Positions 42,907-52,060 of a DNA stretch of 64,000 bases are shown here, piece after piece. A program made the translations under genes and the position numbers. Source of the DNA: Betaproteobacteria bacterium. Its GTDB lineage: Bacteria > Pseudomonadota > Gammaproteobacteria > Burkholderiales > Casimicrobiaceae. The notes under the pieces were generated by a model that saw only the letters and a program-made list of their open reading frames with translations, did not search any database and had not been told where the DNA came from. The number at the start of each line of letters is the position of its first letter. Within the stretch, counting starts at the first letter, position 1. Where the stretch lies: positions 186,001-250,000 of the forward strand of contig JAAFIS010000004.1 of NCBI GenBank assembly GCA_013298695.1. The letters are read 5' to 3'.

Positions 42907-44433
42907 ATGAGTCAAACGAATACCCCTCCGCGGCTCGAACTTCGCGGCATCACCAAACGCTATCCCGCCGTCGTTGCCAATGATGGCGTGAGCCTCGTCG
43001 TTGCGCCCGGAGAAATTCATGCGGTGCTCGGTGAAAACGGCGCGGGCAAATCGACGCTGATGAAAATCATTTACGGCGCGGTGAAGCCGGACGCGGGGGA
43101 AGTTTTTTTCAACGGCGAACCGCATCTCGCGAAAAATCCACGCGAATCGCGAGCGCTCGGTATCAGCATGGTGTTTCAACATTTCTCATTGTTCGAAACC
43201 CTTTCTGTCGCCGAGAATATTTGGCTCGGTCTCGATCAGTCGATGTCGCTTGAGCAAGTGCGCGAACAAATTGCAGCGACCGCATCGAAGTTTGGTTTGC
43301 CGCTAGAAGCTGATCGCCCGGTGCACACGCTCTCCGTCGGCGAACGCCAGCGTGTTGAAATCATGCGTTCGTTGATGACGCACCCGAAGCTCTTGATTCT
43401 TGATGAACCGACCTCGGTGCTCACGCCGCAAGCGGTTGAAAAATTGTTCGATACGCTGCGGCAGCTCGCGGCGACCGGTTGCAGCATTCTCTACATCAGC
43501 CATAAGCTCGACGAGATTCGTTCGCTATGTACGAATTGCACGGTGCTTCGCGGCGGCAAAGTCACCGGCACCGTTGATCCACGTAATGAAAGCAATGCAT
43601 CGCTCTCGCGGTTGATGATTGGCGCCGAGCCGCCCGCGCTGCAACATCGCGACGCAACGCTTGGCGACGTTGCGCTTTCTGTTCGCGATCTATCGCTCAC
43701 AAGCGAAGCAACGTTCGGCACCGATTTGCACCACGTGACACTCGATGTGCGTGGTGGCGAAATCGTAGGCATTGCGGGGGTTTCGGGCAACGGACAGCAG
43801 GAGTTGCTCGCCGCACTTTCGGGTGAGAGCGTACGCGCACCGCGCGGCAGCGTGCTGCTGTTTGGCAACGACATCGCTACGAAAAATCCGCAGGCGCGTC
43901 GCGCAGGCGGTTTGCATTTCATTCCCGAAGAGCGGCTCGGGCGCGGCGCAGTACCGATGCATTCGCTGGCGATGAATGGTTTGCTCACGCGTGCGAGTGA
44001 TCTCGTGAAATCATCATTCATTTCGTGGGTTTCACCTTCGCGAAACGCGATGCTCGCGCGCGATGTGATTTCAAGATTCAACGTGAAAGCTGGTGGCAGC
44101 GACGCCGCAGCGAAATCACTTTCTGGCGGCAATTTGCAGAAATACATTGTCGGGAGAGAAATCAGCGTTGCACCGAAAGTGCTGATCGTGTCGCAGCCGA
44201 CCTGGGGTGTTGATGTGGGTGCGGCGGCGCAGATTCGTGGTGAGTTGCTCAAGCTGCGTGACAACGGCTGTGCCGTGCTGGTCGTGAGCGAAGAGTTGGA
44301 TGAATTGTTTGAGCTGTGTGATCGTTTGCACGTGATCGCAAAGGGAAAACTGTCGCCTTCGATTGCAACGCGTGAAGCGAGCGTGGAATTGATTGGCGAA
44401 TGGATGAGTGGGTTGTGGGAGAAGGTCGTGTGA
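42907..44433 (+). CDS. BMP-type ABC importer ATPase (purine/nucleoside), two ATP-binding domains
   Basis: 508 residues with duplicated ATPase domains. The first has Walker A GENGAGKSTLMKII, signature LSVGERQRVEIMRSLM, Walker B LLILDEPTSVLTPQA. The second has GVSGNGQQELLAAL and LSGGNLQKYIVGREI with VLIVSQPTWGVDVGAA. The second Walker A is degenerate, as is common in the sugar/nucleoside (RbsA, YufO) family. The downstream permease overlaps by four bases. Placement beside xdhABC suggests import of purines or nucleosides that feed the xanthine dehydrogenase. This is inference from the family and context. Confidence 0.9.
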   Translation: MSQTNTPPRLELRGITKRYPAVVANDGVSLVVAPGEIHAVLGENGAGKSTLMKIIYGAVKPDAGEVFFNGEPHLAKNPRESRALGISMVFQHFSLFETLSVAENIWLGLDQSMSLEQVREQIAATASKFGLPLEADRPVHTLSVGERQRVEIMRSLMTHPKLLILDEPTSVLTPQAVEKLFDTLRQLAATGCSILYISHKLDEIRSLCTNCTVLRGGKVTGTVDPRNESNASLSRLMIGAEPPALQHRDATLGDVALSVRDLSLTSEATFGTDLHHVTLDVRGGEIVGIAGVSGNGQQELLAALSGESVRAPRGSVLLFGNDIATKNPQARRAGGLHFIPEERLGRGAVPMHSLAMNGLLTRASDLVKSSFISWVSPSRNAMLARDVISRFNVKAGGSDAAAKSLSGGNLQKYIVGREISVAPKVLIVSQPTWGVDVGAAAQIRGELLKLRDNGCAVLVVSEELDELFELCDRLHVIAKGKLSPSIATREASVELIGEWMSGLWEKVV

Positions 44434-45485
44434 TTTCTCTCGAAGCACGTCCCGCTCAATCTAATTTCTGGAGCATCGCTTCTCCGCTGCTCGCGCTGGC
44501 GATTACCGTGGTGATCGGCGCATTGATTTTCGCGGCGATGGGCAAAGATCCCATTCGCGGGCTGGGCGTTTTTTTCTGGGAACCGATCAAGTCGACCTAC
44601 GCGCTTTCCGAACTTGCGGTAAAGGCAACGCCTCTCATTTTGATCGCGCTCGGCCTCGCGGTGTGTTTCCGCTCTAACGTGTGGAACATCGGCGCGGAGG
44701 GCCAATACTTGATTGGCGCGTTGTTCGGCGGCGGTGTGGCGCTCACCGCGGACGCGAACACCGGCGGCTGGATCGTCGTTGCGATTTTGGTTGCCGGTGT
44801 GATCGGTGGGATGCTCTGGGCGGGGCTCGTTGCCTTGCTTCGTGATCGCTTCAATGCGAACGAAATTTTGGTGAGCTTGATGCTCGTCTACGTCGCTACC
44901 TATTTGCTGACCTACATGGTGTACGGCCCGTGGAAAGATCCGCAAGGATTTAATTTTCCGCAATCAAAAACATTTGAGAAAGCGACGCAGATTCCGCGCT
45001 TAATCGATGGTCTGCGCATGAATATTGGCCTCATCATCGCGCTTGCGTCTGCCGCGCTGCTTTGGGTATTTTTGTTTCGTACGTTTCGCGGTTATCAATT
45101 GCAAGTCGGCGGCATTGCACCTGCAGCGGCGCGCTACGCAGGGTTTTCTTCGCGCGGCGCGTTGTGGACAGCATTGTTGATTTCTGGTGGCGCGGCCGGG
45201 CTCGCGGGCGCGCTCGAAGTCGCGGGGCCGATTGGTCAACTCACGCCGTATGTGCCCGCAGGCTATGGCTTTGCAGCAATCATCGTTGCGTTTGTGGGGC
45301 GGCTGCATCCCGTGGGTATCGTGTTCGCCGCGATTCTGATGAGCATGTTTTATATCGGTGGTGAGTTAGCGCAATCGCGGCTCGGGATGCCAAAGTCGCT
45401 GACGGGCGTGTTTCAGGGGTTGCTGCTTTTTGCGCTGCTTGCGTGCGATACCTTGGTTGCGTATCGATTGAGGGTGAGGACGTGA
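44430..45485 (+). CDS. BMP-type ABC importer permease 1
   Basis: About 351 residues with eight to ten hydrophobic segments, of the YufP/BmpB group. Segments typical of the family are LILIALGLAVCFRSNVWNIG, AEGQYLIGALFGGG and GFAAIIVAFVGRLHPVGIVF. The start is GTG at 44430, with GTGA overlapping the upstream stop, which signals translational coupling. A start ten codons upstream is possible. The next permease follows after a 130-bp gap filled by an inverted repeat. Confidence 0.88.
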   Translation: MISLEARPAQSNFWSIASPLLALAITVVIGALIFAAMGKDPIRGLGVFFWEPIKSTYALSELAVKATPLILIALGLAVCFRSNVWNIGAEGQYLIGALFGGGVALTADANTGGWIVVAILVAGVIGGMLWAGLVALLRDRFNANEILVSLMLVYVATYLLTYMVYGPWKDPQGFNFPQSKTFEKATQIPRLIDGLRMNIGLIIALASAALLWVFLFRTFRGYQLQVGGIAPAAARYAGFSSRGALWTALLISGGAAGLAGALEVAGPIGQLTPYVPAGYGFAAIIVAFVGRLHPVGIVFAAILMSMFYIGGELAQSRLGMPKSLTGVFQGLLLFALLACDTLVAYRLRVRT

Positions 45486-45496
45486 ATAACCATTTC

Positions 45497-45600
45497 TTGT
45501 CATTCCCGCGTAGGCGGGAATCCACTGTTCGAGAAACGCTAACTGCCGTAACTAACAAGCTGATTGCCAGGATGGATTCCCGCCTGCGCGGGAATGACAA
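45497..45600. repeat. Inverted pair of ttgtcattcccgcg-type repeats between the two permease genes
   Basis: Arms 45497-45524 and 45573-45600 (28 bp each) are near-perfect reverse complements; each contains its own cccgcg-ggcggg stem. They are 48 bp apart, by coincidence or not, the same as in the paired-palindrome element, although the arms are unrelated. The repeat interrupts an otherwise tightly packed operon. Confidence 0.75.
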
Positions 45601-45615
45601 TGTCTGGGTTCGCAC

Positions 45616-46536
45616 ATGAACGAATTCGCCCTCCTCCTCGCGGCAACATTAAATGCAGGGACCGTGCTCGCGATTGCCGCGCTCGGTTTGCTCATCAATG
45701 AAAAAGCAGGCATTGTCAATTTGGGCGCGGAGGGCATCATGCTCTGCGCAGCGATTGCTGGGTTTGCGGCAGTCGTTCATACGGGCAACGATTGGGTCGG
45801 CTTCCTCGCAGGCGCAGGCGCAGGCGCGTTGCTTGCCTCCATTTTTGGTGTGCTCGTAATTTGGCTCAACACCAATCAATATGCCACCGGGCTTGCACTG
45901 TCGCTGTTTGGCGTTGGCTTCTCTGCGTTTGCAGGCGTGAAGTATGTGCAAGAAAAATTACCAGAGCGACCCAACTTCGCGATTCCGTTGTTGAGCGACA
46001 TTCCGCTCGTCGGCACTGCGATATTCAAGCAACATCCCATCGTGTATTTCACGGTGTTACTCGCGGTCGGTATCGTGTGGTTTTTGTATCGCACGCGAAG
46101 CGGGCTCGTGCTGCGCTCGGTCGGCGAAAGCCCCGAGTCCGCGCATGCGCTCGGCTATCCCGTGCGCCGTATTCGTTTACTCGCAGTCGTTGTTGGCGGC
46201 GCGTTGTGTGGCGTCGCAGGCGCGTATCTCTCGATCATTTACACGCCGCTGTGGGTGGAAGGCATGGTCGCAGGCAAAGGCTGGATCGCGCTTGCGCTGA
46301 CGACGTTCGCCACTTGGCGTCCGGCACGTGTTTTGCTCGGTGCATATTTGTTTGGCGGCGTCACGATGTTGCAGTTTGCATTGCAAAGTCGTGGCGTAGA
46401 AATCTCGGAGCAATTGCTTTCGATGCTGCCTTATGTGGCAACCATTGTGGTGCTCGCACTCATTTCGCGCAACCCGGCATGGATTCGAGTCAATATGCCT
46501 GCGTCGTTGGGAAGACCCTTCTATCCGAACGCTTAA
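45616..46536 (+). CDS. BMP-type ABC importer permease 2
   Basis: 306 residues with about eight hydrophobic segments, of the YufQ/BmpC group. Early signature: LNAGTVLAIAALGLLINEKA, GIVNLGAEGIMLC. Later: GLVLRSVGESPESAHALGYP and GMVAGKGWIALALTTFATWR. It pairs with the preceding permease to make the transmembrane channel. It is followed after 61 bp by the binding-lipoprotein gene. Confidence 0.88.
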   Translation: MNEFALLLAATLNAGTVLAIAALGLLINEKAGIVNLGAEGIMLCAAIAGFAAVVHTGNDWVGFLAGAGAGALLASIFGVLVIWLNTNQYATGLALSLFGVGFSAFAGVKYVQEKLPERPNFAIPLLSDIPLVGTAIFKQHPIVYFTVLLAVGIVWFLYRTRSGLVLRSVGESPESAHALGYPVRRIRLLAVVVGGALCGVAGAYLSIIYTPLWVEGMVAGKGWIALALTTFATWRPARVLLGAYLFGGVTMLQFALQSRGVEISEQLLSMLPYVATIVVLALISRNPAWIRVNMPASLGRPFYPNA

Positions 46537-46597
46537 GCAAATGCCTAAAATAAAGGCAGTCAATTTTTTCACTCACACTTTTTTTATGGGGAATATC

Positions 46598-47740
46598 ATG
46601 ACATCGAAACGCGCCCTGCTCGCCGCAGGTTTAAGCGCCGCACTGCTTGCCACGTTGGTAGGCTGCGGCAAAAAAGAAGAGCCGAAAAAGGAAGCCGCCG
46701 CACCCGCCGCTGCGCCTGCCCCGGCAAAACCTGAGCCACTCAAAATCGCCTTCGCTTACGTCGGCCCGGTCGGCGACGGCGGTTGGACTTTTGCGCACGA
46801 CAATGGCCGCAAAGCCATCGAAAAAGAATTCGGCGATAAAGTCGTCACCAGCTTCGTTGAAAAAGTGCCCGAGAGCGCGGACGCGGAGCGCGTGATTCGC
46901 GACATGGCGTCGCAGGGCAACAAGCTCATCTTCGGCACTACGTTTGGCTACATGGAACCGATGCTCAAAGTCGCCGCTGACAACAAGGGTGTGAAATTCG
47001 AGCATGCGACCGGTTACAAGACCGCTGAAAACATGCGCACCTACGACAGCCGCACCTACGAAGGCGCGTACATGGCTGGCGTGATCGCGGGCAAGATGAC
47101 GAAAACCAACACGCTGGGCGTTGTCGGCTCGATCCCGATTCCCGAAGTGATCCGCAACATCAATAGCTTCACGATGGGCGCGCAAACGGTCAATCCGAAA
47201 ATCAAAACCAAAGTGGTGTGGGTCGGCGAATGGTTCAACCCGCCGAAAGAAACCGAAGCGGCAACCGCACTCATCAACGGCGGCGCTGACGTGTTGATGC
47301 AAAACACCGATTCATCCGCCGTGTTGCAAACGGCGGAAAAAATGGGCAAGCGCGCATTTGGTTGGGATAGCGACATGACGGCCTATGGCCCGAAAGCGCA
47401 TCTTGGCTCGGCGGTCATTAACTGGGGGCCGTACTACGTGAAAGCCACGCGCGAAGCGCTTGAAGGCAAATGGGCAACTGGCAGCGCTTGGTGGGGCGTG
47501 AAAGAAGGCGCCATTGAAATGGTGAACGTCGCCGCCGACGTGCCCGCCGATACCAAAGCCAAAATCGATGAAATCAAAGCGGGTTTGAAATCGGGCAGCT
47601 TCCATCCGTGGACGGGGCCAATCGTTGGTCAAGATGGAAAAGAAGTGCTGGCCAAGGGTGTTGTTGCTGATGACAAATTCCTGGGCGGCGTGAAGTTTTA
47701 CGTTAAAGGCGTTGAAGGCAAAGTGCCGGGCGATAAGTAA
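46598..47740 (+). CDS. BMP/PnrA-family nucleoside- or purine-binding lipoprotein
   Basis: About 380 residues. A lipoprotein signal ends at the lipobox LVGC, with C at about residue 20 followed by GKKEEPKKE and an Ala/Pro linker. The domain opens LKIAFAYVGPVGDGGWTFAH and continues VIRDMASQGNKLIFGTTFGY, MAGVIAGKMTKTNTLGVVGS and NGGADVLMQNTDSSAVLQ. This family binds nucleosides or purines for the ABC importer encoded just upstream. The start at 46598 has GGGG at proper distance; an ATG four codons earlier is possible. A clear terminator follows. Confidence 0.92.
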   Translation: MTSKRALLAAGLSAALLATLVGCGKKEEPKKEAAAPAAAPAPAKPEPLKIAFAYVGPVGDGGWTFAHDNGRKAIEKEFGDKVVTSFVEKVPESADAERVIRDMASQGNKLIFGTTFGYMEPMLKVAADNKGVKFEHATGYKTAENMRTYDSRTYEGAYMAGVIAGKMTKTNTLGVVGSIPIPEVIRNINSFTMGAQTVNPKIKTKVVWVGEWFNPPKETEAATALINGGADVLMQNTDSSAVLQTAEKMGKRAFGWDSDMTAYGPKAHLGSAVINWGPYYVKATREALEGKWATGSAWWGVKEGAIEMVNVAADVPADTKAKIDEIKAGLKSGSFHPWTGPIVGQDGKEVLAKGVVADDKFLGGVKFYVKGVEGKVPGDK

Positions 47741-47762
47741 GCGTTTGCAAACTATCGCGAAG

Positions 47763-47787
47763 AAGCCGCTTTCGAGCGGCTTTTTAT
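47763..47787 (+). terminator. Rho-independent terminator after the importer operon
   Basis: aagccgctttcgagcggctt with a short tetraloop-like turn is followed by ttttatt. It lies 22 bp after the binding-lipoprotein stop, closing the purine operon. Confidence 0.85.
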
Positions 47788-47806
47788 TTACAACAATCAT
47801 GCTAAT

Positions 47807-47892
47807 CGCCCAATCTATTTGGGCCGTACGGTATAAAAATTAACTGATCAAGTACGAAATAAATTAGTGCTTTTGCCCACAATTAATGGGCG
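47807..47892. repeat. Paired-palindrome element, copy F
   Basis: Left palindrome 47807-47825 (cgcccaatctatttgggcc), interior 47826-47873 (48 bp, centre TCAA), right palindrome 47874-47892 (tgcccacaattaatgggcg). It lies in the gap between the convergent importer and glutaminase genes, 20 bp after the terminator. Confidence 0.75.
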
Positions 47893-47910
47893 GTACATAT
47901 AAAAGCTGAT

Positions 47911-48825
47911 TCAGAAAATTGATCGCTTCGTCATCGTCGTAAACATCTCCAGCGCGAGTGACCCGGCGTGGCTGTTCCCGCTCGGCTCCAGCGCGGGCGA
48001 CCACACGCAGATGCCGCATTCGCCCGGAAGAATCGCAACGATTCCGCCACCGACGCCGCTTTTTGCGGGCAGGCCGACGCGGAATGCGAAATCACCGGCT
48101 GCGTCGTACGTACCGCAGGTCAACATCAACGCGGACAAACGTTTCGCTGAACTCGCGTCGATCACGGTTTCGCCGCTCCACGGATTGACGCCGCCGTTCG
48201 CGAGAAAACACGCCGCCTTCGCAAGCTCCACGCAATTCATTTCAATCGCGCAGTGGCGGCAATACGCATCGAGCACATCGCCGACTTTGTTTTGCAAGTT
48301 GCCAAAGCTTTTCATGAAATGCGCCATCGCCGCGTTGCGTGACGACGTTTCGCGCTCGGATTGCGCGACCTTTCGGCTATAGCCAATATCGTTCGCACCG
48401 GAAATTTTGCGCATGAAATCCACCAGCGCGTTTTCAGCATTCACAAATCGACTCGCAAGCATGTCGGTAACCACCAGCGCACCCGCATTGATGAACGGAT
48501 TTCTCGGAATGCCGTTCTCGCGTTCGAGCTGTACGAGTGAATTAAATGGATTGCCCGAAGGCTCGCGCCCCACGCGCGTCCAGAGCGAATCGCCTTCGCG
48601 CTGAAACGCAAGTGTCAACGCAAACAATTTCGAAATCGATTGAATCGAAAAGCGCGTGTTCGCATCGCCCACGAGATTCACATTCCCCGAAAAATCAACC
48701 ACCGCCATGCCAAATTGATCGGCGCGCACGCTAGCCAATTCAGGAATGTAGGACGCGACCTTGCCCTCACCGAGCACGGGTTTGATTGCGGCATAGATTC
48801 GGTCGAGTGTGGGTTGATACGTCAT
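47911..48825 (-). CDS. glsA: Glutaminase
   Basis: 304 residues of the serine-dependent beta-lactamase-like glutaminase family, which hydrolyses glutamine to glutamate and ammonia in the cytoplasm. The catalytic SxxK is in RFSIQSISKLFALTLAF. Other family segments are NPFNSLVQLERENGIPRNPF, INAGALVVTDML, CANGG-like ACFLANGGVNPWSG and KSGVGGGIVAILPGECGICV. The ATG at 48825 starts MTYQPTLDRIYAAI and is preferred over an upstream in-frame start that runs into the repeat. Downstream it faces the importer operon. Confidence 0.95.
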   Translation of the reverse strand: MTYQPTLDRIYAAIKPVLGEGKVASYIPELASVRADQFGMAVVDFSGNVNLVGDANTRFSIQSISKLFALTLAFQREGDSLWTRVGREPSGNPFNSLVQLERENGIPRNPFINAGALVVTDMLASRFVNAENALVDFMRKISGANDIGYSRKVAQSERETSSRNAAMAHFMKSFGNLQNKVGDVLDAYCRHCAIEMNCVELAKAACFLANGGVNPWSGETVIDASSAKRLSALMLTCGTYDAAGDFAFRVGLPAKSGVGGGIVAILPGECGICVWSPALEPSGNSHAGSLALEMFTTMTKRSIF

Positions 48826-48842
48826 GAGGTTCGTGATGTGTC

Positions 48843-48974
48843 GTAGCCCGGATGCTCGCATCCGGGTTCCCGTAATTCCAATCGCGAAGCGATCATTGTC
48901 ATGTTGCACGATGTTAGGTTCGTGACTTCGTCACTCACGGAATTGAGGAACCCGGATGCGAGCATCCGGGCTAC
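48843..48974. repeat. Perfect 27-bp inverted pair (GTAGCCCGGATGC type)
   Basis: The left arm 48843-48869 and right arm 48948-48974 are perfect reverse complements over 27 bases, with partial further matching inward. Each arm holds its own cccggatgc / gcatccggg hairpin. The right arm includes the stop codon of the small membrane gene at 48971. A half copy occurs at 17682-17706. Confidence 0.85.
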
Positions 48975-49147
48975 GTCGCTGATTCGTTACTCAGTTGATT
49001 CAGAAAATCGGGCGGAAAGAAGAATTGCACCATTACGTTTTGCATGATCGAAACGAACACCATCAGCGCCGACACCACGATGCTGAACCAGGCGAGAGCG
49101 GTAACGAATTGCGAGCGGGGCTTCTTAGTTGACGAAACATCAATCAT
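48971..49147 (-). CDS. Small single-helix membrane protein (58 aa)
   Basis: The 58-residue protein runs MIDVSSTKKPRSQFVTALAW, then a helix FSIVVSALMVFVSIMQNVMV, then QFFFPPDFLNQLSNESAT. A short basic N-terminus with one hydrophobic helix suggests an inner-membrane protein. Its start overlaps the end of the next upstream gene by eight bases, which supports co-translation. Its stop lies in the repeat arm at 48948-48974. Similar short proteins with the FVTALAW / LQN-VM pattern occur next to such membrane proteins in Burkholderiales, by my recollection; function unknown. Confidence 0.65.
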   Translation of the reverse strand: MIDVSSTKKPRSQFVTALAWFSIVVSALMVFVSIMQNVMVQFFFPPDFLNQLSNESAT

Positions 49148-49640
49148 GGTTACTCAGTTTGAGCAAATCAACGATTCTCACCGCGTAGCAAATTGTGAGA
49201 AAGCCCGCGAGAGCCGAGATGCCCCAACCCACGAGATCGCCGCTCATTAGATGAAAAGTCATGCCGTTGCTTGTCGAACTTGCGGAAGACAAGGTGCGTA
49301 AAAAGTGTAGTGTTCCGTCGATTAGCCAGTACAACCCTAGTAGTTTCGTTGCGGAGAGAAAAAAGCTGCGACTGTAAACCGTAGCGGGAACAGCCGCTTC
49401 AATTTCTTGCTTTGCAAAATAGCGAAGAATCAGAAGGCCACCCACAATCCATGCGGCCGAGTGCATTAGTCCGGTTAGCAACATTAACAAAGGGTCGGCT
49501 TTCACCATTTCCATCGCCGATTTCGAACTCAAGACGTAGAAGTAAGGAAAGAACGCTGCCGAAATAGACGCGACTCCGGAGACGATAAAGAAAATGCCCA
49601 TTAACCGACCGCCAACGATGAAAAGTTGCTGGGCACTCAT
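49140..49640 (-). CDS. Four-helix membrane protein of unknown function
   Basis: 166 residues with hydrophobic segments near residues 10-32, 50-75, 95-112 and 130-158. The sequence begins MSAQQLFIVGGRLMGIFFIV. It is directly adjacent to the decarboxylase gene: the TAA of that gene is followed at once by this ATG. The 58-residue membrane protein overlaps its end. The three-gene run suggests one operon, but nothing shows that these membrane proteins serve the decarboxylase. I do not recognise the family. Confidence 0.65.
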   Translation of the reverse strand: MSAQQLFIVGGRLMGIFFIVSGVASISAAFFPYFYVLSSKSAMEMVKADPLLMLLTGLMHSAAWIVGGLLILRYFAKQEIEAAVPATVYSRSFFLSATKLLGLYWLIDGTLHFLRTLSSASSTSNGMTFHLMSGDLVGWGISALAGFLTICYAVRIVDLLKLSNHD

Positions 49641-51884
49641 TTACACCCTCACACAATCCACAAAATATCGCTCCTCACCTTTGTGATGTTCCATTACCAG
49701 TCCATGCACATCGGTATCAAATCCCGGTAATTGCCCGTTGAATTCACGAGCGAATTGCAGGTATTTCACGATCACTTTGTTGAAGCGCTCACCCGGAATT
49801 AGCAGCGGAATGCCCGGTGGGTAAGGCGTGACCAGCATCGCCGTAATGCGGCCTTCGAGCTCATCGATGGGTACGCGATCTACTTTGCGATGAGCGAGAT
49901 GCTCGAACGCATCGCTCGGTTTCATCGCGGGTTCCATCTGCGATAGATACATCTCGGTCGTTACGCGAGCAACGTCGTATTTGCGATACGCCTCATGAAT
50001 TTTTTGCGCGAGATCGCGCAATCCGACTTTCTCGTAATGCGGATGTGCCGCTACGAACTCGGGCATCACGCGCCACAGCGGCTGGTTTTGGTCGTAATCC
50101 ATTTTGAATTGCTGTAGCTCGGTCACGAGCGAATTCCAGCGCCCTTTGGTAATGCCAATGGTGAACATCACAAAGAATGAATAGAGCCCTGTTTTCTCGA
50201 CGACCACGCCATGCTCCGCCAAATATTTGGTGACGATAGTGGCCGGAATACCTTGCGCAGAAAACTTGCCGTTAATGTCGAGCCCTGGCGTGACGATCGT
50301 TGCCTTGATCGGATCGAGCATGTTGAAGCCGGTTTCAACTTTGCCAAAGCCATGCCATTTGTCGGTGGGTTTCAGGAACCAATCTTCACGATTGCCCGAT
50401 CCTTCGTGCGCAAACTTGCTCGGGCCCCAGGTCTTAAACCACCAATCTTTGCCCCACTCTTTATCCACCTTCGCCATCGCGCGGCGGAAATCGAGCGCTT
50501 CCGAAATGCTCTCTTCCACCAGCGCGCCGCCGCCCGGTTGCTCCATCATCGCAGCGGCCACGTCGCAGCTCGCGATGATCGCGTATTGCGGACTCGTGCT
50601 CGTGTGCATCAAATACGCTTCGTTGAAGCGCGTGGTGTCGAGCTTCAAATTTTGTGCGTCTTGCACGAGAATTTGCGAGGCTTGCGACAAACCCGCGAGC
50701 AGTTTGTGCGTGCTCTGCGTGGCAAACACCATCGAATCTTTGCACGGCTTGCGGCCCGGGCCAATCGCGTGCATATCCTGATACATCGGATGAAACGCCG
50801 CATGCGGCAACCACGCCTCGTCGAAGTGCAAATTCTCGACGTAGCCTTGCAGTTCCTTTTTGATCGTTTCCACGTTGTAGAGCACACCATCGTAGGTGCT
50901 CTGCGTAATCGTCATCACGCGCGGCGCGAGCTTTTTGTTTTTTACGAGCGGATGCGCATTGATTTTTTTCTGAATGGACGCTCGCGAAAATTCACTTTTC
51001 GGAATTGGACCGATGATGCCGTAATGGTTACGCGTTGGTTGCAAGAAAATCGGAATCGTTCCGGTCATCATGATCGCGTGAAGAATACTTTTGTGACAGT
51101 TGCGATCCACCAGCACGATGTCATCTCGCGCCACGTTCGCATGCCATACAACTTTGTTTGACGTGCTCGTGCCGTTCGTTACGAAAAACAAATGATCCGC
51201 GCCAAAGATGCGCGCGGCATTACGCTCCGATGCAGCGACAGGCCCTGTGTGATCGAGCAGTTGCCCGAGTTCGTCGACCGAATTGCACACGTCGGCACGC
51301 AACATGTTTTCACCGAAAAACTGGTGAAACATTTGCCCAACGGGGCTTTTCAAGAATGCCACACCGCCGGAATGTCCGGGGCAATGCCAAGAATATGAGC
51401 CATCTCGCGCATATTCCACCAGTTCTTTAAAAAACGGCGGGGCAAGTTGCGACAGGTATTTGTTCGCCTCACGCAAAATGTTGCGCGCTACGAATTCCGG
51501 CGTGTCTTCAAACATATGAATAAAGCCGTGCAGCTCTTTCAAGATGTCGTTGGGCAAATGCTGCGATGTGCGCGTTTCGCCGAATAGAAAAATCGGCACA
51601 TCGGCATTGCGCTTACGCGTCGCCCCGATGAACTTGCGCAGATCCTCAACCGCTTGGCTCTTTGCGCCGTCTTCGCTGACTTCCTCATCATCGATTGACA
51701 CGATAAATGCTGAGGCGCGAGCCGATTGGTTCGCCACCATTCCGACGTCGAGATACGTGAATCCGCCGACCACCTCCATGCCTTGATCCTCGATGGCCTT
51801 TGCCAGAGCGCGGATGCCCAAGCCGGAAGAGGACTCTGAGCGCCAATCTTCATCGATGATGACGACGGGGAAGCGAAATTTCAT
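49641..51884 (-). CDS. Orn/Lys/Arg decarboxylase, fold type I PLP enzyme
   Basis: 747 residues. An N-terminal receiver-like wing domain (FPVVIIDEDWRSESSSGLGI) precedes the PLP domain. The PLP lysine is in FATQSTHKLLAGLSQAS, and the aspartate of LHFDEAWLPHAAF contacts the cofactor ring nitrogen. Further family segments are SWHCPGHSGGVAFLKSPVGQ and YPPGIPLLIPGERF. It decarboxylates arginine, lysine or ornithine to a polyamine precursor; arginine is likely given the size, but cannot be fixed by eye. The ATG at 51884 (MKFRFPVVII) is chosen over an upstream in-frame start. It is divergent from the DUF3683 gene. Confidence 0.92.
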   Translation of the reverse strand: MKFRFPVVIIDEDWRSESSSGLGIRALAKAIEDQGMEVVGGFTYLDVGMVANQSARASAFIVSIDDEEVSEDGAKSQAVEDLRKFIGATRKRNADVPIFLFGETRTSQHLPNDILKELHGFIHMFEDTPEFVARNILREANKYLSQLAPPFFKELVEYARDGSYSWHCPGHSGGVAFLKSPVGQMFHQFFGENMLRADVCNSVDELGQLLDHTGPVAASERNAARIFGADHLFFVTNGTSTSNKVVWHANVARDDIVLVDRNCHKSILHAIMMTGTIPIFLQPTRNHYGIIGPIPKSEFSRASIQKKINAHPLVKNKKLAPRVMTITQSTYDGVLYNVETIKKELQGYVENLHFDEAWLPHAAFHPMYQDMHAIGPGRKPCKDSMVFATQSTHKLLAGLSQASQILVQDAQNLKLDTTRFNEAYLMHTSTSPQYAIIASCDVAAAMMEQPGGGALVEESISEALDFRRAMAKVDKEWGKDWWFKTWGPSKFAHEGSGNREDWFLKPTDKWHGFGKVETGFNMLDPIKATIVTPGLDINGKFSAQGIPATIVTKYLAEHGVVVEKTGLYSFFVMFTIGITKGRWNSLVTELQQFKMDYDQNQPLWRVMPEFVAAHPHYEKVGLRDLAQKIHEAYRKYDVARVTTEMYLSQMEPAMKPSDAFEHLAHRKVDRVPIDELEGRITAMLVTPYPPGIPLLIPGERFNKVIVKYLQFAREFNGQLPGFDTDVHGLVMEHHKGEERYFVDCVRV

Positions 51885-52060
51885 GTGAATATCTTTCTGG
51901 GAGACTGAAGGCGAATTAAGGGTCGAATGGTACATAAAAACCGTCCTCAGAATGTGGCTAAAGCAAGTCTTGGCGCGGGTTCTAGCGTTGCTGCAGCGCG
52001 ATATACTTCATTCCCATCGTTTGAGGTGTTTGAGCGGTGGATTTTGTTGAACCGCTGTAC

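Noticed and set aside
43491-44963. 490-codon minus-strand open frame opposite the importer ATPase and permease
   Set aside because: The sense-strand genes have clear Walker and membrane motifs. The antisense product is Arg/Ser/His-rich without domains.
50211-51161. Plus-strand open frame opposite the decarboxylase
   Set aside because: Shadow of a strongly conserved PLP enzyme; arginine-rich product without motif or ribosome site.
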